From: Laceyella sacchari
Lineage (GTDB): Bacteria > Bacillota > Bacilli > Thermoactinomycetales > Thermoactinomycetaceae
Direction: 5' to 3'
DNA length: 64,000 nt
Assembly (NCBI RefSeq): GCF_004343255.1
Contig: NZ_SMDD01000002.1
Location: forward strand, 1-64,000
Numbering within the stretch: the first letter of the stretch is position 1; every line of letters begins with the position of its first letter. Below the pieces are notes generated by a model, which was not told the DNA's origin, made no database searches, and saw only the letters and a list, made by a program, of their open reading frames with translations. Both the position numbers and the translations under genes were made by a program. Below, in pieces: positions 25,671-36,692 of this stretch.

Positions 25671-28394
25671 ATGACAAACGACCTGTTTCACGTTCGTTCC
25701 AAACTGAAAGTCGGGGAGCAAGAGTATGTTTACTATCGTCTGAACGGATTGGAAGAGCAAGGGATTGGCCCTGTCTCCCGCTTGCCTTTCTCCATCAAAG
25801 TGTTGCTGGAAGCAGCCGTGCGTCAATACGACGGCAAAGCTGTAACCAAAGAACATATCGAACAATTGGCCACTTGGGCTGACAAGCGCTCCGACAAAGA
25901 GATCGCATTTAAGCCTGCCCGCATTGTATTGCAAGACTTCACCGGTGTTCCGGCCGTGGTGGACTTGGCCGCGCTCCGTTCGGCTATGGCGCGCGTCGGC
26001 GGCGACCCAGAACGCATTAATCCGCTTATTCCGGTTGACCTGGTGATCGACCACTCTGTTATGGTTGACAAAGCGGGAACCCAAGACGCACTTGAGTACA
26101 ACATGAATTTGGAGTTTGAGCGCAACGAAGAACGTTACCGCCTGCTCAGATGGGCAGCTGAATCGCTTGACAATTTCCGCGCCGTACCGCCGGCAACCGG
26201 GATCGTGCATCAGGTCAACTTGGAATACTTAGCCAATGTAGCAGCTACCCGCGAAGTCGACGGTGAAACTGTCGTTTTCCCTGATTCCCTTGTCGGAACC
26301 GACTCCCATACGACGATGATCAACGGCTTGGGCGTCGTCGGTTGGGGTGTAGGCGGAATCGAAGCAGAAGCTTGTATGTTGGGACAACCGCTGTACTTCA
26401 TCACTCCGGAAGTCATCGGTTTCAAACTGACCGGACAATTGCCAGATGGTGCCACCGCCACTGACTTGGCACTCACCGTAACCGAAATGCTGCGTAAAAA
26501 AGGAGTCGTCGGCAAGTTTGTCGAGTTCTACGGACCGGGACTTTCCAATCTCAGCCTGGCAGACCGGGCCACCGTCGCCAACATGGCTCCTGAGTATGGT
26601 GCGACCATCGGCTTCTTCCCCGTCGACGACGAAGCGTTGAACTACCTCCGCAACACTGGCCGGGATGAAGAATTGGTCACCTTGGTGAAAGAATATTACC
26701 AAGCACAAGGCTTGTTCCGTACCGACGATACGCCAGACCCAGTCTTCACCGACACCGTTGAACTGGATCTCAGCACCGTCGTCCCCAGCTTGTCCGGACC
26801 AAAACGCCCGCAAGACCGCATTGAACTTACCGCTATGAAAGAAGCTTGGAATGAAACATTGCGCAAGCCTATCGATCAACGCGGCTTCGGCTTGAGCGAA
26901 GAAGAATGCGCCAAATCAGCGCAAGTCAGCCTGCCGGACGGTTCCTCCTATCAATTGGATCAAGGCGCAGTTGTGATCGCAGCGATTACCAGCTGTACCA
27001 ACACCTCCAACCCGTCCGTAATGGTTGGCGCCGGCTTGGTAGCGAAAAAAGCGGTTGAAAAAGGACTCACTGTTAAACCATTCGTCAAAAGCAGTTTGAC
27101 ACCTGGTTCCAAAGTGGTAACCGATTACCTCGAAAAGGCCGGTTTGATCGAACCATTGGCCAAATTGGGCTTCACTGTCGCTGGTTACGGTTGCGCCACT
27201 TGCATCGGCAACAGCGGTCCGCTGTCTGATGAAGTGAGCAAAGCGATTGAAGAAAACGACTTAACTGTGGCATCAGTCCTGTCCGGAAACCGGAACTTTG
27301 AAGGACGGATTCATCCGCTGGTCAAAGCCAACTATCTGGCATCCCCACCACTGGTAGTTGCTTACGCGCTCGCGGGAACGGTGAACATCGACTTCGCTAC
27401 GGAGCCCATTGGCCACAATGATGCGGGTGAAGCCATCTATCTGAAAGACATCTGGCCAAGTTCGCACGAGATCAGTCAAGTGATGAACTCCGCAATCAGC
27501 GCCGAGCAGTTCCGCAAACAATACGCGCAAGTCTTTGACGCCAACGAACGTTGGAACCAGCTGCCAACCCCCAAAGGCGTGCTGTATGAATGGGATCAAG
27601 ATTCAACTTATATCCAAGAGCCTCCATTCTTTGTCGACATGTCCGCCGATGTGGAAGAAATCAAGCCGATCACGGGTGCGCACATCCTGGCGCTGCTCAA
27701 CGATTCCGTGACCACCGACCATATTTCTCCCGCCGGTAGCATCGCTCCGACCAGCCCAGCTGGACGCTACTTGCAAGATAAAGGCGTGGCTGTCAAAGAC
27801 TTCAACTCGTACGGCTCCCGTCGTGGTAATGACCGGGTAATGACACGTGGAACCTTCGCCAACATCCGCATTCGCAACCAAATGGTGCCGGGTTCAGAAG
27901 GTGGCGTAACCAAACATGTGCCATCCCAACAAGTGATGTCCATCTACGATGCAGCGATGGAATACAAAAAATCAGGCACCCCATTGGTCGTCATCGCGGG
28001 CAAAGAATACGGTACTGGCTCTTCTCGTGACTGGGCCGCCAAAGGGACCAACTTGCTCGGGGTAAAAGCTGTCATCGCGGAAAGCTTTGAGCGGATCCAC
28101 CGCAGCAACCTCGTCGGCATGGGCGTGTTGCCGTTACAGTTTGCCAACGGAGCTAATTGGCAATCGCTCGGCCTTGACGGCACAGAGAAAATTGATATCG
28201 CCGGCTTGAACGACGAAGTGACTCCAGGTCAAACGCTCACTGTGACCGCAACCAAACCAGATGGCTCTTCTGTCCAATTTGATGTAACTGTGCGCCTGGA
28301 CAGTGTTGTGGATATTGAGTATTACCGCAATGGCGGCATTTTGCAAACAGTATTGCGCCAAATCCTGGCCAACCAAGAAGAGAGCAAAGCATAA
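25671..28394 (+). CDS. acnA: aconitate hydratase (aconitase)
   Basis: Interconverts citrate and isocitrate in the TCA cycle. The ATG at 25671 follows AAAGGAGG, giving 907 residues, normal for the AcnA/iron-regulatory-protein type. The 4Fe-4S ligands are in [12 protein letters not shown] (about 443) and [12 protein letters not shown] (about 508-511). [20 protein letters not shown] (about 205-224) and the swivel-domain [16 protein letters not shown] (about 780) are clear. It is monocistronic with its own promoter and terminator. Its control by the neighbouring IclR protein rather than CcpC is suggested by the paired palindromes. Confidence 0.97.
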   Translation: MTNDLFHVRSKLKVGEQEYVYYRLNGLEEQGIGPVSRLPFSIKVLLEAAVRQYDGKAVTKEHIEQLATWADKRSDKEIAFKPARIVLQDFTGVPAVVDLAALRSAMARVGGDPERINPLIPVDLVIDHSVMVDKAGTQDALEYNMNLEFERNEERYRLLRWAAESLDNFRAVPPATGIVHQVNLEYLANVAATREVDGETVVFPDSLVGTDSHTTMINGLGVVGWGVGGIEAEACMLGQPLYFITPEVIGFKLTGQLPDGATATDLALTVTEMLRKKGVVGKFVEFYGPGLSNLSLADRATVANMAPEYGATIGFFPVDDEALNYLRNTGRDEELVTLVKEYYQAQGLFRTDDTPDPVFTDTVELDLSTVVPSLSGPKRPQDRIELTAMKEAWNETLRKPIDQRGFGLSEEECAKSAQVSLPDGSSYQLDQGAVVIAAITSCTNTSNPSVMVGAGLVAKKAVEKGLTVKPFVKSSLTPGSKVVTDYLEKAGLIEPLAKLGFTVAGYGCATCIGNSGPLSDEVSKAIEENDLTVASVLSGNRNFEGRIHPLVKANYLASPPLVVAYALAGTVNIDFATEPIGHNDAGEAIYLKDIWPSSHEISQVMNSAISAEQFRKQYAQVFDANERWNQLPTPKGVLYEWDQDSTYIQEPPFFVDMSADVEEIKPITGAHILALLNDSVTTDHISPAGSIAPTSPAGRYLQDKGVAVKDFNSYGSRRGNDRVMTRGTFANIRIRNQMVPGSEGGVTKHVPSQQVMSIYDAAMEYKKSGTPLVVIAGKEYGTGSSRDWAAKGTNLLGVKAVIAESFERIHRSNLVGMGVLPLQFANGANWQSLGLDGTEKIDIAGLNDEVTPGQTLTVTATKPDGSSVQFDVTVRLDSVVDIEYYRNGGILQTVLRQILANQEESKA

Positions 28395-28451
28395 CCATGG
28401 AGTTTCGCGATCCATTTGGGAATCGCGTTGAGATGATACAAATGCTATGAT

Positions 28452-28481
28452 AAAAGCAGTGCCAACATGGCACTGCTTTTC
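28452..28481 (+). terminator. intrinsic terminator of acnA
   Basis: AAAAGCAGTGCCA and TGGCACTGCTTTT form a 13-bp stem with a 3-nt loop, ending in TTTTCTAT. Confidence 0.92.
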
Positions 28482-28516
28482 TATATGCAATCCATTTGAG
28501 ATGACAGGTGATAACC

Positions 28517-29191
28517 ATGGATTTTTTGTCTTATTTCTCAGCCACGCTCAATCAACTGCCGTTTTTGCTGACAGCGGTATTGATCGGGTTAACCGTGCAT
28601 GAGTTCGCTCACGCTTTTGTAGCGACCCGCTTCGGGGACCCAACCCCCCGAAACGATGGACGCCTGACTCTGAATCCAACCGCCCATCTCGATCTGATGG
28701 GAACATTATTCTTTATCTTCTTCCATTTCGGTTGGGCCAGACCCGTCTTGGTCGACCGCCGTCACTTTCGTCGACCGCGACTGTACAGCATTCTCGTCAC
28801 CTTTGCGGGCCCATTCAGCAATCTTCTTGTCGCCTTGGTCACCATGGCGCTCTGGATGGTAGCCACCGCCGCTGGCTTAATGGATGGAATATCTTCGCAA
28901 GCCGGTTATATCGTCAACACCTTGTTTGGGACCATTGTCCATATCAATGTGTTGTTGTTCTTCTTCAATCTCTATCCGTTCCCACCGCTGGATGGCTATC
29001 GCATAGTGGAAGACTTGGTCTCTCCCCGCCTACGAGCCAAGATGGGACAATATGAACAGTGGGGCATCTTTGTATTCCTTATCTTGGCCATCACACCGCT
29101 TGGCCAATTTGTCTTTGGACCAATGTTCAACTATGCGATCCCCATGACCATCGAGGCGATGAGTAATCTCCTCTCATTGCTGTTCATGTGA
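28517..29191 (+). CDS. site-2 protease family (M50) membrane metalloprotease
   Basis: Intramembrane zinc protease of the compact M50 group without a PDZ domain. The zinc site is HEFAH (about residues 32-36), and the third ligand lies in NLYPFPPLDGYR (about 155-166). About six membrane segments fill the 224 residues. The ATG at 28517 is preferred because AGGTGA lies five bases before it. Substrates are unknown. It resembles the YwhC-type proteins of Bacillus. It is not coupled to acnA, as a strong terminator intervenes. Confidence 0.88.
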   Translation: MDFLSYFSATLNQLPFLLTAVLIGLTVHEFAHAFVATRFGDPTPRNDGRLTLNPTAHLDLMGTLFFIFFHFGWARPVLVDRRHFRRPRLYSILVTFAGPFSNLLVALVTMALWMVATAAGLMDGISSQAGYIVNTLFGTIVHINVLLFFFNLYPFPPLDGYRIVEDLVSPRLRAKMGQYEQWGIFVFLILAITPLGQFVFGPMFNYAIPMTIEAMSNLLSLLFM

Positions 29192-29248
29192 ACAACCTTC
29201 GCTATGGAAATCCAGCTTGCTTTCTTGCGCGAGACACGTCTCCAGTCA

Positions 29249-29293
29249 AAAAGGCACCCCCCCTTCACGCACACCGTCAAGAGGGGGCGTTGC
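29249..29293 (-). terminator. terminator of the GNAT gene
   Basis: On the minus strand a GC-rich imperfect stem (GGCAACGCCCCCTCTT with AAGGGGGGGTGCC) is followed by TTTTTGAC. Confidence 0.7.
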
Positions 29294-29313
29294 CATACCT
29301 TGCATATTCGCCG

Positions 29314-29799
29314 TCACCATGCCTTCGCCAACTCTAACTCATCACGCAAAGGAATCCCATGGTACCCGATGACCGGAATGGTCGGCTTCATCCGGCGTGC
29401 GGCATCGACAGCCCCTGGAAACAGGCGCACCAACCGATAGCCCCGTTTTTGATAAAAAGCAAGCGCATGCAGATTATCATTGGTAGTGATCAGGTACAGG
29501 CGCGTCGTTCCCATGGCTTTCACTTCCTGCTCAGCGCGCGCCAGCAACGCCCCACCGATGCCTTGGCCTTCCCGCAAGGCATTGAGGCTCATCAGTTCGG
29601 CATCTTGTTCGTCCATGCGCCAAGTAACCGCTCCCACGGGTTCCCCGCCACTGTAGGCGATCACTGCCTGTACATCCGCCAAAGCGGTGCTACGGCCGCG
29701 GGTGATCATCGTTGTTCCACCCCATTCCTTTTGCCATAACGCCTCCAGCCACTGTCTTTCCTCATCCGTCTCTGCCAGCCTTAATTCCAATTCTGTCAT
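29314..29799 (-). CDS. GNAT family N-acetyltransferase
   Basis: Acetyl-CoA-dependent acetyltransferase of 161 residues. The acetyl-CoA pyrophosphate loop is LREGQGIGGALLARAEQEVK (about 75-94), and the typical C-terminal NLHALAFYQKRGYRLVRLFPG lies at about 108-128. The substrate is unknown. It lies 18 bases after an ABC ATPase gene on the same strand and may be co-transcribed with it. Confidence 0.85.
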   Translation of the reverse strand: MTELELRLAETDEERQWLEALWQKEWGGTTMITRGRSTALADVQAVIAYSGGEPVGAVTWRMDEQDAELMSLNALREGQGIGGALLARAEQEVKAMGTTRLYLITTNDNLHALAFYQKRGYRLVRLFPGAVDAARRMKPTIPVIGYHGIPLRDELELAKAW

Positions 29800-29817
29800 A
29801 CTGGTTCCCTCATCCCG

Positions 29818-30624
29818 TTATCGTTCTTGTTGATAGGAAAAAGTCTGCATCGTCCGATACCATGCACTAACCGTGCCTTCCTTAACGCCAGCAGTCAGCC
29901 ATTTGCGCTTGCCGTGACGCCGGCATTGGCCACATTCCATCAAAATCAATTGATCAGCCAGTTCAGCCAAGGCCATATCCCGTTCTGTGGCGATCAGCGT
30001 AATCCGGTCTTTGGACGGGTGCCGCAATTCTTGCCACAACAAAGCCCGCCCCAATGGGTCCAACCCCTCTGTAGGCTCATCCAAAATCCATATGCGCGGC
30101 TTGCCGATCAATCCGTGCGCCAATAAAAAGCGCTTCAGCGCCCCACCGCGCAGTTGGTACAACGGTGTATGGCGCACACCGGCCAATCCCCAACGCGTCA
30201 GCAATTCCATCGCCCGTTTGCGAGACCGCAACACCCGCTTGCTACGCGCTTGCAAGATCAGCGACTGTTCCACGGTCATATCATTGTCAAGTTGCTTAGC
30301 ATGCGGTATATAGCTAATGATTTGTTTGAGCGGCGACACACTGGATATTCCCGATGCCATCAAGCATCCCCGCGACCATTCTACCATTTCTTTGTCTGTC
30401 AGTTGATACAGCACATTGCCGTCATCCGGTACCATCACTGTCGCTGTCACTCGGAGCAAAGTGGACTTGCCCGCTCCCCGTGGCCCTAGAACCACTGTGA
30501 TCCCTTCACTGACTGATGCTGAAAAATCAAGTAAGCCGATGTTCTTCATTTGGTTCCGAGCTGGGCGGGTCCGTGCATCAGATATTTCATAACATTTTCT
30601 GATATGAGACCATTCAATCCGCAT
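29818..30624 (-). CDS. ABC transporter ATP-binding protein, orphan and atypical
   Basis: ATPase subunit of 268 residues. Walker A is GPRGAGKST (about 47-55) and Walker B is IWILDEPTEGLDP (about 176-188). The signature motif, normally LSGGQ, reads LRGGALKR here, so it is altered at key positions. A Gln in the usual Q-loop position is not obvious. No permease gene adjoins it. The partner may lie elsewhere, or the protein may act outside transport. The start ATG at 30622-30624 follows GGGATGGGTG. Confidence 0.75.
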   Translation of the reverse strand: MRIEWSHIRKCYEISDARTRPARNQMKNIGLLDFSASVSEGITVVLGPRGAGKSTLLRVTATVMVPDDGNVLYQLTDKEMVEWSRGCLMASGISSVSPLKQIISYIPHAKQLDNDMTVEQSLILQARSKRVLRSRKRAMELLTRWGLAGVRHTPLYQLRGGALKRFLLAHGLIGKPRIWILDEPTEGLDPLGRALLWQELRHPSKDRITLIATERDMALAELADQLILMECGQCRRHGKRKWLTAGVKEGTVSAWYRTMQTFSYQQER

Positions 30625-30815
30625 GATTCACCCATCCCTTCCTAACCCAATTACGCTGAAATTCCATGTATGATTGTGTATGTTAATGTTCTAATCTCAG
30701 AATAAATTTCACTCTCCAACTACTTACAATTTAAGTATAGCTTGATAAAATCAGGCACCAACCCGCTTTTTTCGCAAAATAATGACAAATATGTGAACGG
30801 CATACCTATTCTTTG

Positions 30816-30844
30816 TTGACAGAAAATTATTGTCATGATACTTT
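30816..30844 (+). promoter_or_regulatory. promoter of the thiC transcript
   Basis: A perfect TTGACA at 30816-30821, a 17-bp spacer and TACTTT at 30839-30844, about 30 bases before the TPP riboswitch. Confidence 0.7.
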
Positions 30845-30870
30845 AAATTCTGGACACCTTCATATGTGAA

Positions 30871-30961
30871 AGACGGGAGCTTGGAGTAAGCCAGGCTGAG
30901 AGGGCGGAGCACTCTGCCGCCGACCGGTTAACCTGATCTGGGTAATGCCAGCGTAGGGATG
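30871..30961 (+). ncRNA. TPP riboswitch (THI element)
   Basis: The class is identified by GGGAGCTTGG near the start, the central GGCTGAGAGGGCGGAG, and the strongly conserved ACCTGATCTGGGTAATGCCA followed by GCGTAGGGA. It binds thiamine pyrophosphate and here precedes thiC. A terminator hairpin at 31056-31084 lies between the aptamer and the gene, so control is probably by premature termination. Confidence 0.96.
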
Positions 30962-31055
30962 GGTTGGAACCGCTTCATTGCGGAACCTTGTCGAACAAGA
31001 CACTTGTCGACGGATTTTCTGCTATGATGCGCTCCTTCACACTTTGACCATTCAA

Positions 31056-31084
31056 GTCATACGCGCTGGGCGTATGGCTTTTTC
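31056..31084 (+). terminator. riboswitch-linked intrinsic terminator
   Basis: CATACGC and GCGTATG form a short stem followed by GCTTTTTC. It is placed to end transcription when TPP is bound. About 175 bases without other features separate it from thiC. Confidence 0.75.
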
Positions 31085-31228
31085 TATGCACACATACACA
31101 CCACCGTATTCTCCTCACGGCGCATCGACACACCGCACATATCGGTTGCGCTTGCACGCGCCGCCATTTCTAATCACCCCGACCATCGCCTCTGTTTGCC
31201 CCTGCGCGCCAAACTCCTGTCCATATGA

Positions 31229-33010
<1,782 letters not shown>

Positions 33011-33019
33011 CCTGCCAAC

Positions 33020-33059
33020 AACAAAGAAGAAACGCTGACTACGGCGTTTCTTCTTTGTT
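33020..33059. terminator. bidirectional terminator of thiC and thpR
   Basis: AACAAAGAAGAAACGC and its complement form a 16-bp stem with an 8-nt loop. The right arm also encodes the last codons of thpR (Asn-Lys-Glu-Glu-Thr), so coding and termination share the same bases. Confidence 0.85.
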
Positions 33060-33632
33060 ATGTTTAAATGGATACCAGCCGATTGCCTCATACATGGGGA
33101 TGCGACCCAAGTGGGAGCGGTACAAGACCACGCCTTCTACCAACCAAGGCTGTTCAATCTCTGGAGACAAGCTTATTTCGTTCAGTCGATCATAGGGAAA
33201 CCGACTTTGTCGATATTTGCGGGCCAAGGTGATGTGTGGGCGGTATGGACGATCATCGGGCTTAAAGCCGAGTGGACGCATCCTGGCTGTCACCAATGAT
33301 TGCAGAGCATGCAAGCGCTCCAGCTCACCCGTTGCACCTACCCATAAAATCTGAGGGCGATCTGGACGCCCGAACGTTCCGATCCCCTCCATTGCCAGCC
33401 GAAACGGAACGGTTTCCTGTGCCAACAGCGTTAACGCTTCTTTGACTTGATTTAGTTGCTCCGCCGCAACATCTCCCAAAAATTGAAGGGTTAGATGATA
33501 ATCCGCCTCGTGCACCCATTTGGTAAACGGCCATTCTTCCTTCTTTTCGCATACCCACGCCTTCAATCCGGCTCGTTGCGCCGCCGGGATGGGCAAAGCC
33601 ACAAAATACCGCTCAGTGGATGCTTCCTTCAT
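33039..33632 (-). CDS. thpR: RNA 2',3'-cyclic phosphodiesterase (2H family)
   Basis: Opens 2',3'-cyclic phosphates to 2'-phosphates. The 197-residue protein carries the two catalytic H-x-T-x motifs, HLTL (about residue 46) and HITL (about 137), and the family start RYFVALPIPA. It acts on the same RNA ends that RtcB ligates. The two genes are 13 kb apart here, so any functional pairing is inference. The ATG lies behind an AGGGAGAGA-type site. Confidence 0.9.
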   Translation of the reverse strand: MKEASTERYFVALPIPAAQRAGLKAWVCEKKEEWPFTKWVHEADYHLTLQFLGDVAAEQLNQVKEALTLLAQETVPFRLAMEGIGTFGRPDRPQILWVGATGELERLHALQSLVTARMRPLGFKPDDRPYRPHITLARKYRQSRFPYDRLNEISLSPEIEQPWLVEGVVLYRSHLGRIPMYEAIGWYPFKHNKEETP

Positions 33633-33650
33633 CTCTCTTCCCTCCTTTTT

Positions 33651-33686
33651 AAAAGCAAAGCCCAGCTATGCGGGTAGCTGGACTTT
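33651..33686 (-). terminator. intrinsic terminator of tpx
   Basis: On the minus strand AAAGTCCAGCTA and TAGCTGGGCTTT form a stem with a 6-nt loop, followed by GCTTTT. Confidence 0.85.
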
Positions 33687-33701
33687 GGGTGCATATGTAG
33701 A

Positions 33702-34223
33702 TTATGCATTTAATGCTTTTTTAGCCGCCAACACAGGCGCCTCATAATCAGGATGATTGGTCACCTCTGGTACATATTCCACATACACGATCTGATCGTT
33801 GCGGTCAACGACAAATACTGCGCGAGCCAACAGGCGCAGTTCTTTAATCGCTACACCGTATGCGGTACCAAAAGAGAGGTCCCGATGATCAGACAGGGTT
33901 TGGACGTTTTCCACTCCAGCCGCACCGCACCAACGCTTTTGGGCAAATGGCAAATCAACGCTGACGGTCAGCACTTTTACCCCATCCAATTTGGCAGCTT
34001 CTTCATTGAAACGGCGTGTTTGCATATCGCACACGCCCGTGTCCACGGAGGGAACAACGCTGATGATACGTACAGAACCCTTGCTGCTGTCCAGTGTCAC
34101 CGGGCTCAGATCATTGGCCAACACCGTGAAGTCCGGCGCTTTGTCGCCTACTTTTAATTCCGGTCCCAACAGGGTCACCGGGTTTCCTTTAAAGGTCACT
34201 GCTGCTTGGCGTTCAATCGTCAT
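33702..34223 (-). CDS. tpx: thiol peroxidase Tpx
   Basis: Atypical 2-Cys peroxiredoxin that reduces hydroperoxides with thioredoxin. Of 173 residues, the peroxidatic Cys is in [13 protein letters not shown] (about 58-70) and the resolving Cys in [11 protein letters not shown] (about 93-103). The N-terminus ([11 protein letters not shown]) is typical of Tpx. It is monocistronic with an AGGAGG-like site before the ATG. Confidence 0.95.
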   Translation of the reverse strand: MTIERQAAVTFKGNPVTLLGPELKVGDKAPDFTVLANDLSPVTLDSSKGSVRIISVVPSVDTGVCDMQTRRFNEEAAKLDGVKVLTVSVDLPFAQKRWCGAAGVENVQTLSDHRDLSFGTAYGVAIKELRLLARAVFVVDRNDQIVYVEYVPEVTNHPDYEAPVLAAKKALNA

Positions 34224-34436
34224 GGTATATAGCCTCCTTTTTTTTGGCTCGTCTCCATCTTACCATGAGGCCGAGATCAGGAAAATCCCCCACCCCAGGC
34301 GGATTCCCCCCCACTTGATTTCATCTACAGGATATCCACTTTTTCTTTGAACATGCCTGTTGCTCCCCCATTTTTCATTCTTCTTCATCCATGCTATAGT
34401 GACAAAGAAAGTGATCTAAAGGGGAGCGATACCGGA

Positions 34437-34748
34437 ATGAATATCCAAGTGAGCGAATTGGCATTGGCAAAGATGAAATGGCTGATCTGGCAAGAACAAA
34501 GCACGGCCCCGCTGGCGTTCCGGGTCATTTCCCTGACCTCGGGTTGCGGTGCACCAACGTTTGCCTTGGAAATGACCGAACCCACACCTGCCTTTCAGAC
34601 CAAACGTATCGACGGCGTCCTGTTCGCATGGCTGCCGCAAGATGCCAAGTGGATGGATGGCTTGGTCATTGACCTCAATCGGGAAAACGGCAAATTTTCC
34701 ATTTATCATCCCCACCCTTCATTCATGTCTTCGTGCCCATTTGAATGA
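34437..34748 (+). CDS. HesB/IscA-like core-domain protein
   Basis: Small protein of 103 residues related to A-type iron-sulfur carriers. It starts MNIQVSELALAKMKWLI and has the beta core with SGCGAPTFALEM (about 39-50), but shows only one Cys there and a second in SSCPF at the C-terminus. The canonical trio C-x(n)-C-x-C is incomplete. An Fe-S role is therefore uncertain. YqkB/YneR-type paralogues in Bacillus are likewise degenerate. The GGGGAG site lies 11 bases before the ATG. Confidence 0.7.
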   Translation: MNIQVSELALAKMKWLIWQEQSTAPLAFRVISLTSGCGAPTFALEMTEPTPAFQTKRIDGVLFAWLPQDAKWMDGLVIDLNRENGKFSIYHPHPSFMSSCPFE

Positions 34749-34827
34749 AATAAATAGAAAGGGATGCGGCCTGGCCAACAATTCGCTATTCCCCGTCAAC
34801 AGATGTCAAATAGGAGTGGATAAAAAG

Positions 34828-35406
34828 ATGCTGGCCAATAAATGGATGATCGGCGGAGTGATTACGCTCATCGTCTTACTCCTCCCGTTTTGCACTTTGT
34901 GGAACCTCGTCTCGCGTTATGACCATGCAGAACCTAGTGCAGAGCATCACCACATCGCCGTTGTCCTGGGAGCCGCCCTTTGGGATCAACAGCCCAGCCC
35001 CGCCCTCAAAGAGCGGTTAAATCTGGCACTTCGCCTGTACAAAGAAAAACGGGTGGATTATCTATTGCTATCTGGAGGATTGGGCGTGAGCGGGATCACC
35101 GAGGCGGAAGGCATGAAGCGCTACCTAATCGCACGCGGTGTGCATGCTGACCACCTCATATTGGAAGACCGATCCAACAACACCAAGGAAAACTTGAAAT
35201 ACTCCGCCGAATTACTGAAACAATCAAAAGGGGAAAAAGTTGCCCTCATCACCCATGATTACCACATGTACCGCGCCCTCAATTATGCACGGCAAGCGGG
35301 GGTACGCGCCACTCCTGCACCGGTTCATTCCCAAGTGCTGTTCACACCTTACCACAAAGCGCGTGAATGCCTAGCCTTAATTAAGCAGAAACTGTTGCGG
35401 ATGTGA
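34828..35406 (+). CDS. YdcF/SanA family protein (DUF218)
   Basis: A 192-residue envelope protein with one N-terminal membrane helix (about 7-27) and an outward DUF218 domain. Family marks are IAVVLGAALWDQQPSPALKERLNLA (a split motif), LLLSGGLGVSGITEAEGMKR and LEDRSNNTKENLKYS. Relatives are implicated in peptidoglycan or cell-envelope integrity, but the reaction is not established. AGGAGTGGA precedes the ATG. It lies 80 bases after the HesB-like gene and probably shares its transcript. Confidence 0.87.
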   Translation: MLANKWMIGGVITLIVLLLPFCTLWNLVSRYDHAEPSAEHHHIAVVLGAALWDQQPSPALKERLNLALRLYKEKRVDYLLLSGGLGVSGITEAEGMKRYLIARGVHADHLILEDRSNNTKENLKYSAELLKQSKGEKVALITHDYHMYRALNYARQAGVRATPAPVHSQVLFTPYHKARECLALIKQKLLRM

Positions 35407-35412
35407 GCTTGG

Positions 35413-35436
35413 CGCGGGTTCCATCCCCGCGTTTTT
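35413..35436 (+). terminator. intrinsic terminator of the YdcF gene
   Basis: CGCGGG and CCCGCG form a 6-bp stem followed by TTTTT. Confidence 0.75.
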
Positions 35437-35445
35437 CCACATTCG

Positions 35446-35844
35446 TCACTCGTCTTTCTCCGCCATGGAGCGTTGTCTTACTGCGGTCCGCAACCTCTCA
35501 TCAACGATGCGGATTTGCATCAAACCACCTGTGCCAGGACGTCCTTCTTTGATTGCCGCCAACCGCGCTTCGGTCTCTTTTATTACCGCAGCCATATCAA
35601 TTCCCATCCACTCCTCAGGATACGCCGCCAGCTTTTCCAGCGCTGCCGTCCACAACTTAACCGCCCCTCCAAGATTTCCGTTGCGTTGGTGGTACAGACC
35701 GACAGCCACTTGCAACAACCCTTGGTAAAACCGTTCCCGTCCTTCCTCCAGCCAAAGCTCTTCCAACACTTCATGGCACTCATAATAATCTTGTTCCACG
35801 TTAAAATAATAAAGAAAATCAATATACAATTGCGGATAAGCCAT
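35446..35844 (-). CDS. DUF309 domain-containing protein
   Basis: Helical protein of 132 residues with the DUF309 signature YYECHEVLEELWLEEGRERF (about 18-37) and FYQGLLQVAVGLYHQRNGN. The biochemical role is unknown. The conserved H-E...E...H set could bind metal. The start at 35844 is chosen because GAGAGGTGA sits seven bases upstream; an upstream in-frame ATG has no such site. Confidence 0.88.
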   Translation of the reverse strand: MAYPQLYIDFLYYFNVEQDYYECHEVLEELWLEEGRERFYQGLLQVAVGLYHQRNGNLGGAVKLWTAALEKLAAYPEEWMGIDMAAVIKETEARLAAIKEGRPGTGGLMQIRIVDERLRTAVRQRSMAEKDE

Positions 35845-35946
35845 CTGTTCACCTCTCGTGGGAGCAACCGCCAATTGCTCCTATGTTTTTGCCCACGCTT
35901 CCGCTAGAATAGATAATAAGTGAACGACAGAAAGGATGGCGTCTAC

Positions 35947-36177
35947 GTGAATTTGGAAACAGCCACGCGCGAAAATCTTGAACACATCGTCAACAAGATT
36001 AAAGACAGCCTGAAAATCGTCAACGCCGCAATCATCACCGCGGATGACTTCAAGCTGGAACAATACGAGGAATTGCTAGACATCTATCGCATGATTGAAA
36101 AAAAACAGGGCCGATTATCCATGATGGAGATCGAAGGCGTCTTGGACGAATTGCGAGATCTGAAACAAAACAAATAG
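35947..36177 (+). CDS. DUF1128 family protein (YfkK-like)
   Basis: A 76-residue helical protein of unknown function, conserved in Bacillales. The GTG at 35947 follows AAAGGATGG and matches the family start (TRENLEHIVNKIKDSLKIVN, then the Y-x2-LLDIYRMIEKK stretch). A longer start at GTG 35920 lacks a binding site. Confidence 0.85.
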   Translation: MNLETATRENLEHIVNKIKDSLKIVNAAIITADDFKLEQYEELLDIYRMIEKKQGRLSMMEIEGVLDELRDLKQNK

Positions 36178-36215
36178 CCCCGCTTTTCACACCATTGGTG
36201 CGCGAACCGTTAAGA

Positions 36216-36258
36216 AAAGCCCCTCTCCAACCGCTAACCGGTTTGGGAGAGGGGTTTA
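36216..36258. terminator. bidirectional terminator
   Basis: AAAGCCCCTCTCC and GGGAGAGGGGTTT form a long stem between the convergent DUF1128 and thioesterase genes. Confidence 0.88.
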
Positions 36259-36274
36259 TTCCATCTATTTCATT

Positions 36275-36667
36275 TTAGGCAAAGCATTGCGCCAAGGCAT
36301 CCGGCAACGGCACTGCCTTACGCTCTATCAAGTCGATGGTGCAACTGATCACTTCTGCATCAGCAACCAATTCTCCACGCTCATTCACAATCTCATGCTT
36401 CAGCACGAAGCTGGTGCGCCCTTTGCGGATCGGCTCGGTGCTAATGGTCAGTTTCTGGCCCAACCTCGCCTCTTTTCGATAATTGATGTTGATGTTGACC
36501 GTGACTGTGCCCACATTCTGTTCCGATAAAAGATCAAAGGGCAAGCCCGCCCGGTTGTACCAATCTTCCCGGCTCCACTCCATGTATTCCAGGTATTTGG
36601 CATTGTTCACATGCCCCATCACATCAATCTCCGTTGGACGAACTTCGATTTGAATCGCCGTTTTCAT
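36275..36667 (-). CDS. acyl-CoA thioesterase, 4HBT hot-dog fold
   Basis: Hydrolyses an acyl-CoA thioester; substrate unknown. The 130 residues show the 4HBT opening VRPTEIDVMGHVNNAKYLEYMEW with the catalytic Asp in DVMGHVNN (about 16-23), and a C-terminal strand VADAEVISCTIDL. The ATG 36665-36667 lies behind GGAGG; an upstream in-frame ATG does not fit family length. It follows a gene of unknown function by 25 bases and probably shares its mRNA. Confidence 0.87.
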   Translation of the reverse strand: MKTAIQIEVRPTEIDVMGHVNNAKYLEYMEWSREDWYNRAGLPFDLLSEQNVGTVTVNININYRKEARLGQKLTISTEPIRKGRTSFVLKHEIVNERGELVADAEVISCTIDLIERKAVPLPDALAQCFA

Positions 36668-36692
36668 ATCGCATGCCTCCGCTGCTCGCTTC

